Below are positions 1 to 11,082 of a stretch of DNA of 64,000 nucleotides, piece after piece (position 1 is the first letter of the stretch; each line of letters starts with the position of its first letter). This DNA is from Guyanagaster necrorhizus. Lineage: Eukaryota; Basidiomycota; Agaricomycetes; Agaricales; Physalacriaceae. A program made the position numbers and the translations under genes. The DNA is taken from assembly GCF_019112545.1 (NCBI RefSeq), contig NW_025064883.1, positions 2,220,684-2,284,683 of the forward strand, given 5' to 3'. Below the pieces are notes generated by a model. That model worked only from the letters and a program-made list of their open reading frames with translations. It had not been told where the DNA came from and did not search any database.

Positions 1-318
1 TTCCGCTTTTCACTGTCCAGATGTACCACAATGTAAGGCATCCGTATCTCTTCGTCGAACTTACTTATAGTGTACCCACTTAGTTGGGCATAAACTGGGC
101 ATCTACGTTGATCGGTCTGATTGGTGTGGTGCTAGCGCCCAGTCCTTTCCTCTTTTATAAATTCGGCAAACAGATCAGGAAGCATAGCAAGTTCGCGCCA
201 TGTATCGTGAGTACAGAGTTGCGTGCTCTCCTAGGTTACGAACTAACGAAAGCTGTAGGATCTTGAAATTGAGAAGCAGCTAGAATTAGAGGCCACTCAG
301 GGGGAGAAGGCAGTATAA
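1..318 (+). CDS. MFS transporter, C-terminal end only (partial)
   Basis: The gene enters from the left edge. Three exons are readable: 1-32, 84-206 and 259-318, with introns 33-83 (GTAAGG...TAG) and 207-258 (GTGAGT...TAG, CTAAC branch site). Joined, they read ...TVQMYHN-LGINWASTLIG..., a hydrophobic last helix, then FYKFGKQIRKHSKFAP and an acidic tail ending EKAV. The pattern N-LG-x-NWAsTLLG followed by FYxxGxxIRxxSxFAP is the usual C-terminus of fungal drug/polyamine:H+ antiporters of the major facilitator superfamily (TPO1/FLR1 type), which act at the plasma or vacuolar membrane. Only the last helix and cytoplasmic tail lie here, so substrate cannot be inferred. Confidence 0.8.
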
Positions 319-554
319 TGATACCCTAGAAGAATATTTATGATCATGCTAGGACGACTTGTACTTATTATTTAACATGTAGATACTAGATATATACGAC
401 TTAATTATTCTTTGATACCTACGTTGGAAGTGGAACGCCATGTATTACAGGTCACGTGTAACGAGGTCACATTCACGTGTCATCTTATGTGTTCAACGTT
501 GACTTGTCTTGACCACGACAGTCGCGACACGCTCATCATCACGTAGAGTCTTCA

Positions 555-2794
555 ATGGAGCCATTCCGGAAATCAGAAGAATCCCATCAGATACAAGATG
601 CTATTCGCAAGGAAATCACGCGACTTCAAGCTCAGCTCCAGTCCGACGTCCCAGCCTCACCAAAGAAGAACACGAAACGCCAACTAGGGAATACTTTGGC
701 ACCGTCAACACCATCTCCAAGTGAGTAGCTGTTTACCTTGTGTCTGCCGCCTCAAACTATCTACGTTAGAGAAGAACCGACAGATTCCTAAAGTTGGTAC
801 CGACTCAGCTATACCACCTCAACCACGTCCAGCGGCCAGAGTTCCCATTCCATCATCTTCCAATGTTCCGATATCATTGCCTCCAAAGCCCGCGCCCTCG
901 GCCGTTTTGGCTAAATTGGCGCAAAGCAGCTCCCTCAGCCGCCGTGACGACGACGACGGAGAAGTCGAACCGTTGCGATCGATTGCATTTACCGACAAAC
1001 CTGCTGAAGTGAAACTAACGGTTGGACAGCACCGGGATGAGAGACTGGCTCTTATTGAAGATCTTGAACCGGGCCCGTACGACCACAAGCCGCCGTTCGA
1101 TGACCCTAATTTCGAGCAGCTGGAACCAAATTCGGGTATAAGGCTTTCGTGTGTACTCCGCTTAAGTCGATGTTTTTCTTCTCACTTGTTGTTCTAGCTC
1201 CCGCGTCCTGCCACATGAACACCTACAAGATTATTTGAGAGGACGTTTCTATATCTCCCCATCCCGACTCTACTCATGCGTACGCCCTCTTCCTGACAAA
1301 AGAGGATATGATGTCCCTGTGTTTAGCGATTGGGTTACTATCGCAGTCGTCGCCGAACGTGGTCCTATCAAGTACAGTAAAGCACCCGTGACCATCGAAG
1401 CAGATGACGAGGGCAAGAAAACAGACACGAAAGGGAAGGGAAAGCAGAAGGACCAGTCACCCAAACCATCGGGGAAGAAGTACGTTAATATGAAGCTTGT
1501 CGACTTTGGTTCGAGGTCACGCTCGGCGTCTTCCGCGACCGGTGGCAAGGCAGTCATACGTGGGGACGCTTTCCTGTCGTTGTTGTTGTTCGAGTCGGAT
1601 GGTTTTGACGTAGAAACACGAGAGAACGGCTCGAAGGGGAAGATTTATAAGGGTGGGAGCCGCGGTGCCTTTGAATCAATGTCGAGACTGAAGGAGGGCG
1701 ACGTCATCGCCTTGATGAATCCCAAAATCTTGAAACCATTTCAGGTATTCATGCTTTCTTTACACCGTGGACCGTCTGATCGTTCGCAGCATTCAACCAG
1801 CAACCCTCATCCCTCAAGCAATATCCTCGCACTGACACCGGAATCCGCTGGCACGATCACTACAATTGGTCGAGCAAAAGACCTAGGAATGTGTACAGTC
1901 CTTAAGCGTGATGGTTCGGTGTGCGGTTCATGGTGCGACAAACGTCTCAGCGATGTCTGTGAATGGCATATTCAGAATGCCGTTGAACGTCGTCGCGCCG
2001 CACGTCCTGAGTTCACCGCCTCGTAAGTAATATAGGCTCTGAGATGATTCGCGCTCATTCTTCTTTTCCAGGACTTCTGGCATGTCTAACACTGCAATAA
2101 AGAAACGAAAACCTGCTTATGATCCTGCACGGCAATGGGGTTTAAACCCTGCTGACGCAGAGGGATCAGCGACTTATGTACTCTCTGGACACGTCGTAAA
2201 GGGCTCAGGTCTGAGTTCGTTAGAGATTTCGGAAAATATTGGGAGAGAGGGGCAAGCAAAGGCACAGCGACTACGCGCCAAAGATGCAGATAAGGCTCTC
2301 AAAACCCTTTTGGACCGAGATAAGGAGGGCATGAAGGCGGTGGTTGCAGCTAGGGAGTATACCCAGAAGAAGGATAAGAAAGGAAAAGAGGAAGGGAGGA
2401 AGAGGAAACGAAAGGACAATGAAGAAGATCTCGAGACCGAACCATATGCAAAGGCAACTACCCCGAAGAGCCATTATAGTGCAGAGATGGTCAAGCAGCT
2501 GGGCTTCAATCCCGCGGCGAGAACGGGTCAACAACGAGAGGACTCCCTTCTGATGAAAAAGGTCTGTTGATACTCAAATGCCATTGCTTCGGTGTCATTG
2601 ATGTTTCTCTATAGCTCGGTGTGCTAGCAGCTATGCAGTCATCGAAGCGAAAGTTCAATTTGGCGCCGCGACCCGGACTGAGAGTGCGGTCTAATGTTAC
2701 GGTGCCGGTCGGAGAGAAAGATCTGCCTTTGACTACGCAGAGAGCTGGGAACGCTGGCACTGAGGATGTCGTGATGGTTGATCTCGACGACTGA
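555..2794 (+). CDS. mcm10: Mcm10 DNA replication factor
   Basis: Six exons (555-720, 770-1148, 1198-1744, 1790-2022, 2072-2561, 2615-2794) keep one frame and give 664 residues. The start is an ATG opening a short coiled-coil-like N-terminus (IRKEITRLQAQLQ), as in Mcm10. The OB-fold region begins around SSRVLPHEHLQDYLRGRFY and ends NPKILKPFQ. It is followed by the Mcm10 zinc finger near residues 399-424, with C399, C409, C421 and H424 as likely ligands (pattern DLGMC...DGSVC...C-EWH). The tail is lysine-rich and ends MVDLDD. Mcm10 binds DNA, the CMG helicase and Pol-alpha during origin firing. The 45-nt intron 1745-1789 lacks a stop and keeps frame, so it could be mis-annotated as coding; family alignment argues it is spliced. 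Confidence 0.9.
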
Positions 2795-3810
2795 ATATTG
2801 GTTTTGTATGATATCCATTTTTACGTATCTAGTTGACATTGCTATTATAACCAGTGGCGATTATCGGATTTGGGTGACCTTGAACTTTCGTCTTGGATTT
2901 CCCGTACCCCAATTCTCTAATGCGACAAGATGAGATATCTTTCAGTTCTTTGGCTACAGAATCAAATCTCTAGCCTCGCCAATGGTCATATTCTGGTGCA
3001 TCACACATAAGAGAATTCATTCGATTTTAGCTATGCTTCACTGTTAGTTACTTCATTCTATCCTCTCAATTCTTCCTACACGAACAAACTAGGTATGTCC
3101 TCTCATCATGATAATGAATACATACCGCTCATATTATCCTCCCCAAGACAAGCATCCATTTGGGGGCAATCTCGTTCTCTTCATGTCGCACTAAACTAGC
3201 TTCAATGACAGGATACTATAGCACACTTTGTAAGACTCCAGGTGACTAGCACCTGGCAAAACGAGTAACTCACGCTGCTAAGTACGAGCAAGACAACCCA
3301 ACGGATGATTGCTTTGTGGTTCATGTTTTTTGGGAGGAAAGACTCAGATGATAGGGTGGGTTTTGTATCCAGCTGCGGCCTATCCAGCTTAGTTCATGTT
3401 GAGCTCCGGAAAGACTACATCAAAATCATTTGCCGGCCCTGATGAGAGACTTTTACGATATACCCCGGACAGTTCGTATTACTCTAGGCACACCATTCAA
3501 TGATTTGCTTTCGTGTCGATCTGGGCTTTTCATCGGCAACCATTAGGTGATATACCTCTGCCAGCCGTAGCAACGGATTTTTTTATACCCATCATCTACA
3601 GATGTTGTCTTTTAACAGCAGCAGCCAGTTTATGGGATTCAGATTTCGAAGATACACGCAAATCGTGCAAAACCAAGTACCTTTATCCATATATTTCGTC
3701 TAGTACACAACAGTCAGTGACTACTACATTCAGAATTGAGATCGCGAGTATACAAGTGCGCCTGTTTGGGGGCCTTGAGGGTCAAGATGTTGACCTTTGC
3801 CCTTCTGTGT
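2795..3810. other. Gene-free interval
   Basis: About 1 kb between the mcm10 stop and the 3' end of the next minus-strand gene, i.e. a convergent intergenic region. Open frames here are short, without family motifs or matching splice sites. I see no RNA gene or repeat. Confidence 0.5.
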
Positions 3811-4721
3811 CTATTGTATCTTCGTCTTCCCCTTTCCCTTCTTCACCCCTGCTAAGGACGACAGTTTGGCCTTCCACACTCTCAACCCAAAGAGAATCGT
3901 ATATATATAGCTGCTGACGGCCTTGGCCCCCAATGAGCTCAACGCGAAAGCTGGCCTCACTTCAAAAGGCACGACCTCATCAAACGCCGGATGAACCGTC
4001 ATCGCGCTATACACGACGGCCACAAGAGAGCCAGCCCATACATCTAGTGATCCCCAGAATCCTACGCCGCTCCGTAAAAACACGGGAGTCCCAAAGCTCC
4101 ATTCTGGAGTCCATGTCTTGAGAGTAGCGGCTGACGCGCCGCCTCCACAGGAAACGACCGCACCGATGATAATGTGGAATAGGGCCGATGAAGTCAACTT
4201 GCTATCTATGGCGGGGTTGGATGAGATCATAGCAAGGGTACTTGTTACAGCATTAGCCCGAAGGAGACCGTCGAGAGGAAATAGCACGAGATCGAGGTTT
4301 GGACTGGTGAGGATGTTGGGGAAAATAGCAAAGAGAATGGTAACAACAAGATGAGGAACGATGTAGTTGATGTACGGGTTGATGCAGAATAAAATTGGTG
4401 ATGGAATGGATAAGAGGGTATGCGAAAGAACCATTCCTCCCCAGCACTAGGAAGGAAGCCAGTTAGTCAATACAGCATTTACGATAATACTTTTTAAATC
4501 CTTACCATTATAAGGTATCCTGTGATGTACGTTCCCCAAGAAAGTTTACTTCCTGTCCTCCTCATATTATTCTGATAAGCCATGGAGACCCTTGTTGCAT
4601 GGAGAGTAGAAGCCCATGGATACGGAAACAAGGTAGGATGAACTCGAGTAGTTGTCAGAAAGGTAAGAGCATCAGCAAAGGGACGCAATGCGTACGCAAA
4701 TGCTTGAGCCAGCGCCGCCAT
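3811..4721 (-). CDS. Multi-pass membrane protein, TRIC-channel-like
   Basis: Two exons, 4721-4506 and 4446-3811, joined at a phase-0 GTAAGG intron, give 283 residues with several hydrophobic segments and a basic tail (VKKGKGKTKIQ). Layout resembles TRIC monovalent-cation channels of the ER/SR: a YPWAS motif, a long hydrophobic pair, a central loop carrying a conserved Arg (PLDGLLRANAV), then a glycine-rich helix (GAVVSCGGGASA) comparable to the GG-containing helix of TRIC, and a final hydrophobic pair. Length is also close to the roughly 290 residues of TRIC proteins. The assignment rests on motif order, not on an alignment, so it could be another conserved fungal membrane family. Confidence 0.55.
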
Positions 4722-5025
4722 GGATGATGCTCGTTAAGAAGGATCCCGAATCCAGGTTCGATCGTCAACGTGTTCTCAGAAGAGGACGGACTAAAGATAT
4801 TCCGCATTCCTTCCGGAAGATTCCGGCCCATAATCTTTCAATTTTGCATCTCGTACACATATGCATACTGTACACCGTTATAGCTAATACGTCCTCTAGA
4901 ACAAGACAGTTTTTATCTTCAAAATAAATATACTGATCCCAAATGTAGACGTGATTCGCCGCTACATCTAGCAAGTCAGGAATCAGACACTGAAAAAACC
5001 AAGGATGCCACAGATGAATGGAATC

Positions 5026-7547
5026 TTACCAACATGCGACAAAGGCCTTTGGAGGCGCCTCATCTTCTCTAGTATATTACACTTTGGAAGGGGTGAAAAT
5101 CGGAAAGACAGAGAAACTTACGTCGCAGAAATCACCTCTGCAACTTCGCCAACAAAGTCCATGTCTTTCGTTTTCATCATAAATTGCCGGTGATAAATCG
5201 CAGAACAGATCCACATCGTTGGAAACATCACCAAAGGAAGATATTTAGTTATGAAGCTATCTGTAGGGCCAGTCAGTATCATATTCGTTACTAAAGAAAT
5301 GGTAAGGCTTAACCCGTTGCCCATTGTCCTTTCAGAAATACGGACCAACCACTGAACTGTGTACCAGCAGTCGTGAGAACGGTAATCGAAACTGGTTACG
5401 TATGGTGGAACCCACAAAAGCAATGATGATCGAGAAAATCATCGAGTACCTTTAAGGTAATGAAAACGATGTACTTTTACGAAGTGAGCTTGACTTACCA
5501 TGCCAAGTATGGATTCAACCTGTTATAATAAGGTAATTCCTTTCGGTCAATTCCCTGTGCCTTGAGCCCAGCGTAAAATCGTATATATGTAATGCTGATA
5601 CCAAACCACGACATGAGTCCTGACAAATACTTAGTTAAGGTAGTTAAGGTGATCAAATTCATGATTGTCATATACCTGCGACAGCTGCAATACTGGCGAA
5701 CCAACCAAAAACTTTCCCAGCTGTTTCGTTCACAGACATGTACGCCAGCAGTCCAGAAGAAGCGCAAGTTAGTATGGAGACGATAGGCAGGCCATTCTTC
5801 AAAGTAATCAAGAACACTCTTGGTGCATTTCCAGTCGCAGCCAAACCATCTAGAAAAAGGGCATAAACGAATTGCAAACGAAAGGGACGAAACATTCATC
5901 TTACACAGCGCACGAGAACTGGTGTAAAGATCACTAGCAGCGGCGGACCATGCCGATGTCAATAGTGCCGCGTTGATGATCTTTGAAAATATCTGTTTGC
6001 GTGGAATCAGGCAATTCTAGTGCGTGGCTCACATGAGGAAGCACTGACAAAACGGCTCAGAGAGTGGACGATACTAGACACCAGTGAATACACACCAGAG
6101 AGTCCAGCATTTTCAATAGCAATTACCTAGTGAGCTATGGTTAACTGGTTGTGGCGATGCACACATGCACACTTACAAATGGTGACGACGCCGCAGTTCC
6201 ATCGTTTAAATTTAGTCTTGCATCACTCGACGGAACTAATAGGCCAATGACCAAGGTACCAAGAATATAGAACAAAATGATCCTTTCTGATGTATGAATA
6301 ATTTGCAGAGCTGAGGGACCAAATCGCACCGAACGTAAACCTTCCTGATAGCTTTGGGTAAGGTCTGTCGGGGATTCTTTGCTTCTCCGGCGGATATCTG
6401 CACGTAATGATTGGTCTTCTAGTGTCCTTTACGGGAAAGAGTAATACCTACGGCGACAACCTCTGTACCAATGAAAGAGAATGCGGCTTGCGTTAAGACT
6501 GTCCAGAAGCCCAGGAACTGTCCCTTTGCGCCGGTGATACCTTGATAATTAACGAATGGCCCTGGGTTCTTCCAGTATCGAAAGCCAAGACGATCGCGAT
6601 TTGGTCCGCCTGGGTAAGTTTGAATACAATTGTATACACGGATACTGTGGACGTACCCCCGAGATCAAGGATAACACCAAGGATGATGAGGCCAACGATT
6701 GCAATCACCTTGATGGAAGCAAAGATAAATTCCGCTTCGCCGTATGTACCTGAGTAATGTGCGTCAACAATAATTCGTTGTAGTAATTGCACAATGTTAG
6801 AATGAGAACCTGCTCCGAACAGATTGATGATAACAGCGACCCCAAGACACATCGTTATCCAAGCCGCGTTGTTGATATCTTTATTCCAATAGTTGATGAG
6901 GATGGTTGCCGCGGACAGCTCCACTGGAATGCCAATGGTCCAATTGTACCACGCATTCCAGCCAATGGTAAATGATAATGCGGGTCCAACGAAACGCTCG
7001 GCCATTTTGATGTGTCCTCCAGGGAGTGGCAAGAAGGCAATCATTTCACCGAGAGATACCTATCCACACCATAATTAAGTAAACGAGGTAAAAGGTACCT
7101 CTAACAGACCATAACACTGAAACATAAACTCCCAATGGTCACGTATCCAAGTAACAGACCTAATGGTTGAGTAACGCGTTAGTAAGGAAGTAAAATTCAC
7201 GAATTCATCCACATACCGACAGGTCCGCCAGTTTGTAAGGAAGAAGCGGTACCTAAGAATAGACCAGTTCCAATGACACCTACAAAATTGCATACTGGAA
7301 GCCACCGGTGTACAATGAGTACTAGAAAGGGTACTCACCACCAAGGCTACCATGACTAGATCAGCATTTCGATAGGCCAAAAAAATCTCTGACCTTACCT
7401 GATCATCGCAATATGTCGGTCCTTCAGCTGGCGCTGCAGGGGTGTGTACTGAAAGTCTTCGTTTCCGCCTAGAGACTCGACGTCAAGGGCATCCGGCACA
7501 TTTGAAGTAGTTGGCACAGAGAAACGCTTTGTGGTGTCCGTGGGCAT
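5026..7547 (-). CDS. Amino-acid permease (APC superfamily, YAT type)
   Basis: About fifteen exons from ATG at 7547 to TAA at 5026. The N-terminus reads PLQRQLKDRHIAMI-SLGG-VIGTGLFLG, the signature first helix of fungal yeast-type amino-acid transporters. Later hallmarks are SLGEMIAFLPLPGGHI, YGEAEF-FASIKVIAI, a WKNPGPF loop, SAGEAKNPRQTLPKAIRK, GLLVPSSDARL, NAALLTSAWSAA-SDLYTSSRAL and the cytoplasmic end DMDFVGEVAEV...PPKAF. About twelve transmembrane helices are expected, at the plasma membrane, for amino acid/H+ symport. Exon 2 is only 8 nt (7346-7339), encoding part of SLGG. No frameshift or stop was found in the exons I joined. Substrate cannot be read from the sequence. Confidence 0.9.
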
Positions 7548-8988
7548 TGTTGTGGAAAAAGTAAGCTGAGTCAAAGGTGTTGGTTGGAATTTATAGTAAT
7601 CGCAAAGTTCGAGGCCATGGTTTCAACAGATTGGGAAATGGCCACGCTCTAAGAAAATAGCATTCATCCAGAGACATATCCCTGAAATTTTCTTGCGAGA
7701 TGTACACGGTGATTGAAATAAGATTATATTAAGATGTCCAGATCTGAGCCGATGGGAATTACGTCGGCGAAATCGGGCCCATTCCGCGTAAACACTTAAA
7801 AAAGCTTGAACTTGCACCGAACTTAGCTTGAACATTCGAACGACCATTCCTTCATGAACAGAACATATAATCGTTATCCTATGGCTGACAGATTGTCTCT
7901 CTCACATATCCAGTGCGCCTAATAACGGCATTCCGCTCAATTCCAAAACCATGTGGAATTCGAACTCTGCTCTGTGATCGGTTCCTGCTTTGAATGAAGA
8001 CGTTGAATTCAAGTCTGTAAAAAAAATCATCACCGGTGGCTATAAGCGACGACGACGGAACAATCAGGCATGACGCTAGAACGATATAGCGAAGTCTCCC
8101 ACTCGCACTCACAGCACCGTATCATCATCAGTCGGCGCTTATTGCCGTTCTTAATGTATATACCAATTTCTTTCGACGGTCTTATCCCAGCATTTTGGTT
8201 AGGCACCCTAATTCTATACTGACTGTGGTGCTGTTCACCACCTTACCAGGGTCAGTATCTTCATCTGCCATGACGCCACTCTAATGTTAACTTAATCGAG
8301 CGCTTGTAATTGGGGTACATTCCACGCAGAGCGATACCGCTTTACACCAGGATCTTGATGCTTCCTGGATTGATGCAAGATGTGATCCTTCTAATGGGAC
8401 ATTCTCTGCAATGGGCATAGTCGATATCAGGATCTACCGAAGCTATCAAAATATAGCTGTAGTGCGTATATGTGAACCGGGTAAGGCCAGGAACTAGACC
8501 TAACTTCAAGAGTACATTATGCCCTCTATTCTGGTAACGGAAAAACTCAACAATCTGGGGCTCGAGGTCCATAGCATTTCTTGGCTCCGCCCTCTCCGAC
8601 CGAGACTTAGGTCGATCCTTTCAAACGAGCATATCAAGGGTTGACCCCAAGATAAAAAGTTGCTTATCTGCTGCTGACCATATCAACCACACATCGCGCC
8701 CCAGATACTGAAGACGAACAACACAAAATCTACACACGGGAAAGTTAAGCCTGATTGTGTTCACGGATTTTTAACTCGCCTATTGGCAGCGATAAGAAAG
8801 CGCGTAGCTCTGGAATTGAAATTATGTCCGCCGAGAAATTGCCTTGTGTGAGTGCAGAACATCATGTAATGTTCGTCACCAAGCGCTTCAATTCATCTTG
8901 CGCTTCGGCAGTCGATGCTAAATTTATATTTTTCTTGGTGCAAACAGTCGGTACACCGTCGATCACCGACCGAGGACCACCCTTGATG
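7548..8988. other. Long intergenic region, nothing recognised
   Basis: About 1.4 kb between the permease start and the 3' end of the next minus-strand gene, so its right part is likely permease upstream sequence. A 76-residue minus-strand frame at 8342-8572 has no recognisable motif or partner exon. No RNA gene, repeat or element seen. Confidence 0.4.
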
Positions 8989-10410
8989 TCATGTAGACAA
9001 ATGGTTGACTGCCCGTTGACTTCGATTCAGGTCCCCGTTCCTCGAATCGGTATGATCGTTCATGTATTGTGAGGTCTCCGCAGAGTATTCTGAACAGCAT
9101 CGTACAAATTTGTCTACCTTCAACAAACCTGTGGCCTCCTTCCGTACATGCAGCATTTGAGGGACAGGTAGCAGGCAATCTGGTGGAAGGGGTGAAGGCT
9201 GCATATACTCTGAGAGGACGTCGTCTGTTATGCTGATCCCGTGATGACCATCTCCTTCCTCCACGTCCACAACCGGGGAACTTGTCGTTATTGAAGGAAG
9301 AAGGTATGCGTGACCGGAATTCCTTCGTGAAGGCGATCTAGTCAACTGCTGTGAATGCGAAGAATGAGAGGAATCGCATCGCCTGGATGATCGAGAAAAT
9401 GTCGAGCGACATTCGCTATATTTCCGTCCGCTGTCACGGTAGTACATCGGAGGCGCAAAGTAAGGCATTTGTCTCGTTCCTTCTCGTGGCATCTCGACGG
9501 GCATGAAAAGCGGAACTGGCATGGCGGATCCATAGTGACAGATATCGTCCTGACTCTTGGACAGCACGTCGCTATGATACGACCTGAAACTTCCAAAACT
9601 CGAATTGCATGACAGCTAGCTTCTCTGCGTCACGTGTACGTTCTTGGTCCAATTGGCGATTGTGACGAATGCGGAGACATGCAGCCAGCGACGAGAAGAA
9701 TGGCGCCTACACAAGGGAGGGGCACGACAAACGCAGTGACGGGGGGTGGGGGCCGTGTCGCAAGAATATTTATTGGAGATACTGGTAGAGACGTAGGGTC
9801 GACGGCGGGTGGAGCTACAGGTGTGCTGCCGGCTGGAGATGAAGCTGGAGACGAAGGGCCGCTTGGCAGAGGAGAAGTAACGAAGGGTGACTGAGCGGTA
9901 TTACTATTAGGCGTTGATGCTAGTGCTGGCGCAGACATGGCATTCTGCACAGTTTCAGAGGAACATGTAGCTACATGTATGTCAATCGAGAACAATAACG
10001 TAGAGGATATACTGACGCGAAAGCAGAAACAGAGGCAAGCGATACTTTCTACCAAAGTCGTCCATCATGAGAAGGTAAGAAATCTCGTCAGAGGTGACAT
10101 TTGGAATGGCCCTAATAATCTTGAGAATTGTGATTAACCAAGTGTTAAATACTCACATTGAAACGAAGTCAGACCCGTTACCGCGCCGAATAGTAGGCCA
10201 AACTGTTTCTCCACTGCCGCTTCCATCGCCATCATCGGATATCTGGTCATCACTATCCCAGGAGTTCACTTGTGGCGACGGCGGCGAGTTGGTACAAACT
10301 TTAAAAAAAAAGGTGAAACGGTGGATGAATCTGTCTGCCATCTCCCCACCACGATGTCCTTTGGACAGAACTTGTCTCCTGCTGCAGCGGTTTCCCATTG
10401 TACTTCACCG
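8989..10410 (-). CDS. Predicted single-pass membrane glycoprotein, function unknown (5' end unresolved)
   Basis: Minus-strand exons can be linked: one ending about 10154 (...GNGSDFVSM), one containing NVTSDEISYLLMMDDFGRKY, and one with a Ser/Thr/Pro-rich stalk (about 60 residues, mucin-like) leading into a single hydrophobic segment around AFVVPLPCVGAILLVAGC. A GTACAC...CAG intron then joins to a cytoplasmic tail rich in Ser, Arg and Pro, ending ...RAVNHLST at 8989. The architecture is a type I cell-surface protein, like many uncharacterised basidiomycete membrane proteins. The start is uncertain: a signal-like stretch (RITLVFIFLS) lies in another frame upstream, separated from the rest by a 9-T run, and no ATG opens that frame. 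Confidence 0.5.
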
Positions 10411-10619
10411 CGACCGCGTTCGGATAGGAAAATGAACACTAGAGTGATTCTAAGGGCGCGTCCAGCGCGCGAGTTTGGATACCGCGTGGTGGAGTTGAGG
10501 ATAGAAAATGATGTGAATGAGGCCAGCCTCGATGAGTAGGATGTAACGGCTTGCGTTGTGGTGGCAGGGAGAAAAAGAGAATGGGAGGCGTGACTGTAGC
10601 CGGATATTTGGTCAGTGGC

Positions 10620-11082
10620 TCAACTGGGTGTCGACGCCATCGAGTCAACTTCCATGCTCATTTCTGCTGACGATGACGACAACTCCAGCGTTTGAGCAGA
10701 AAACTGGTCTAGTTGCTGCCTGTTCTATCTCAGTGAAGGTTTCTGGCGCGTATATCGTTGTCGTTGTCGTACCTCTTCCTGTCTCGCAGCTGGGTGAGCA
10801 TCTCGATTACCTCGTCCTGCTCATCAATCCTCAGTTCACCCCCAGCAAGTTCAGCGGCCAAGTCCTTTGCCTGTGCTATCGAGCTCTTAAAGTCGTTCGT
10901 CTGTTATGGTACTGAGCGGGTACTGTAACTGGCCGAGCGGGGTCACATACTGCGTGCAGGAGTGCCTGTTTCGCCTGAGGCGTTGCCGTTCCCTCGGGCT
11001 TTTGGGTGAGTTCGAGTATCTTCACTAGCTTGGCGAGTAGACCTTCATACAGAGACATCGGTAGGACGCTGCTGCTAGACAT
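10620..11082 (-). CDS. med9: Mediator complex subunit 9 (Med9-like)
   Basis: Three exons (11082-10951, 10900-10773, 10719-10620) give 119 residues. The core, NDFKSSIAQAKDLAAELAGG followed by ELRIDEQDEVIEMLTQLRDRKR, has the Med9 pattern: a short helical bundle with a GGEL turn and a conserved EQ-EVIE-L-RKR helix. The C-terminus is a short Ser/Met acidic tail ending MASTPS. Med9 sits in the middle module of Mediator, linking activators to RNA polymerase II. The small size fits the family. RPB1, its functional partner, lies elsewhere in this window, but there is no sign the two are co-regulated. Assignment is from the conserved helix only. Confidence 0.65.

Noticed and set aside
3513..3917. 134-residue plus-strand frame
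   Set aside because: No domain, no splice partner, and it overlaps the 3' end of the supported minus-strand membrane gene.
9634..9894. Glycine-rich plus-strand frame
   Set aside because: Antisense to the Ser/Thr/Pro stalk and transmembrane segment of the minus-strand membrane protein, whose splice joins are consistent.
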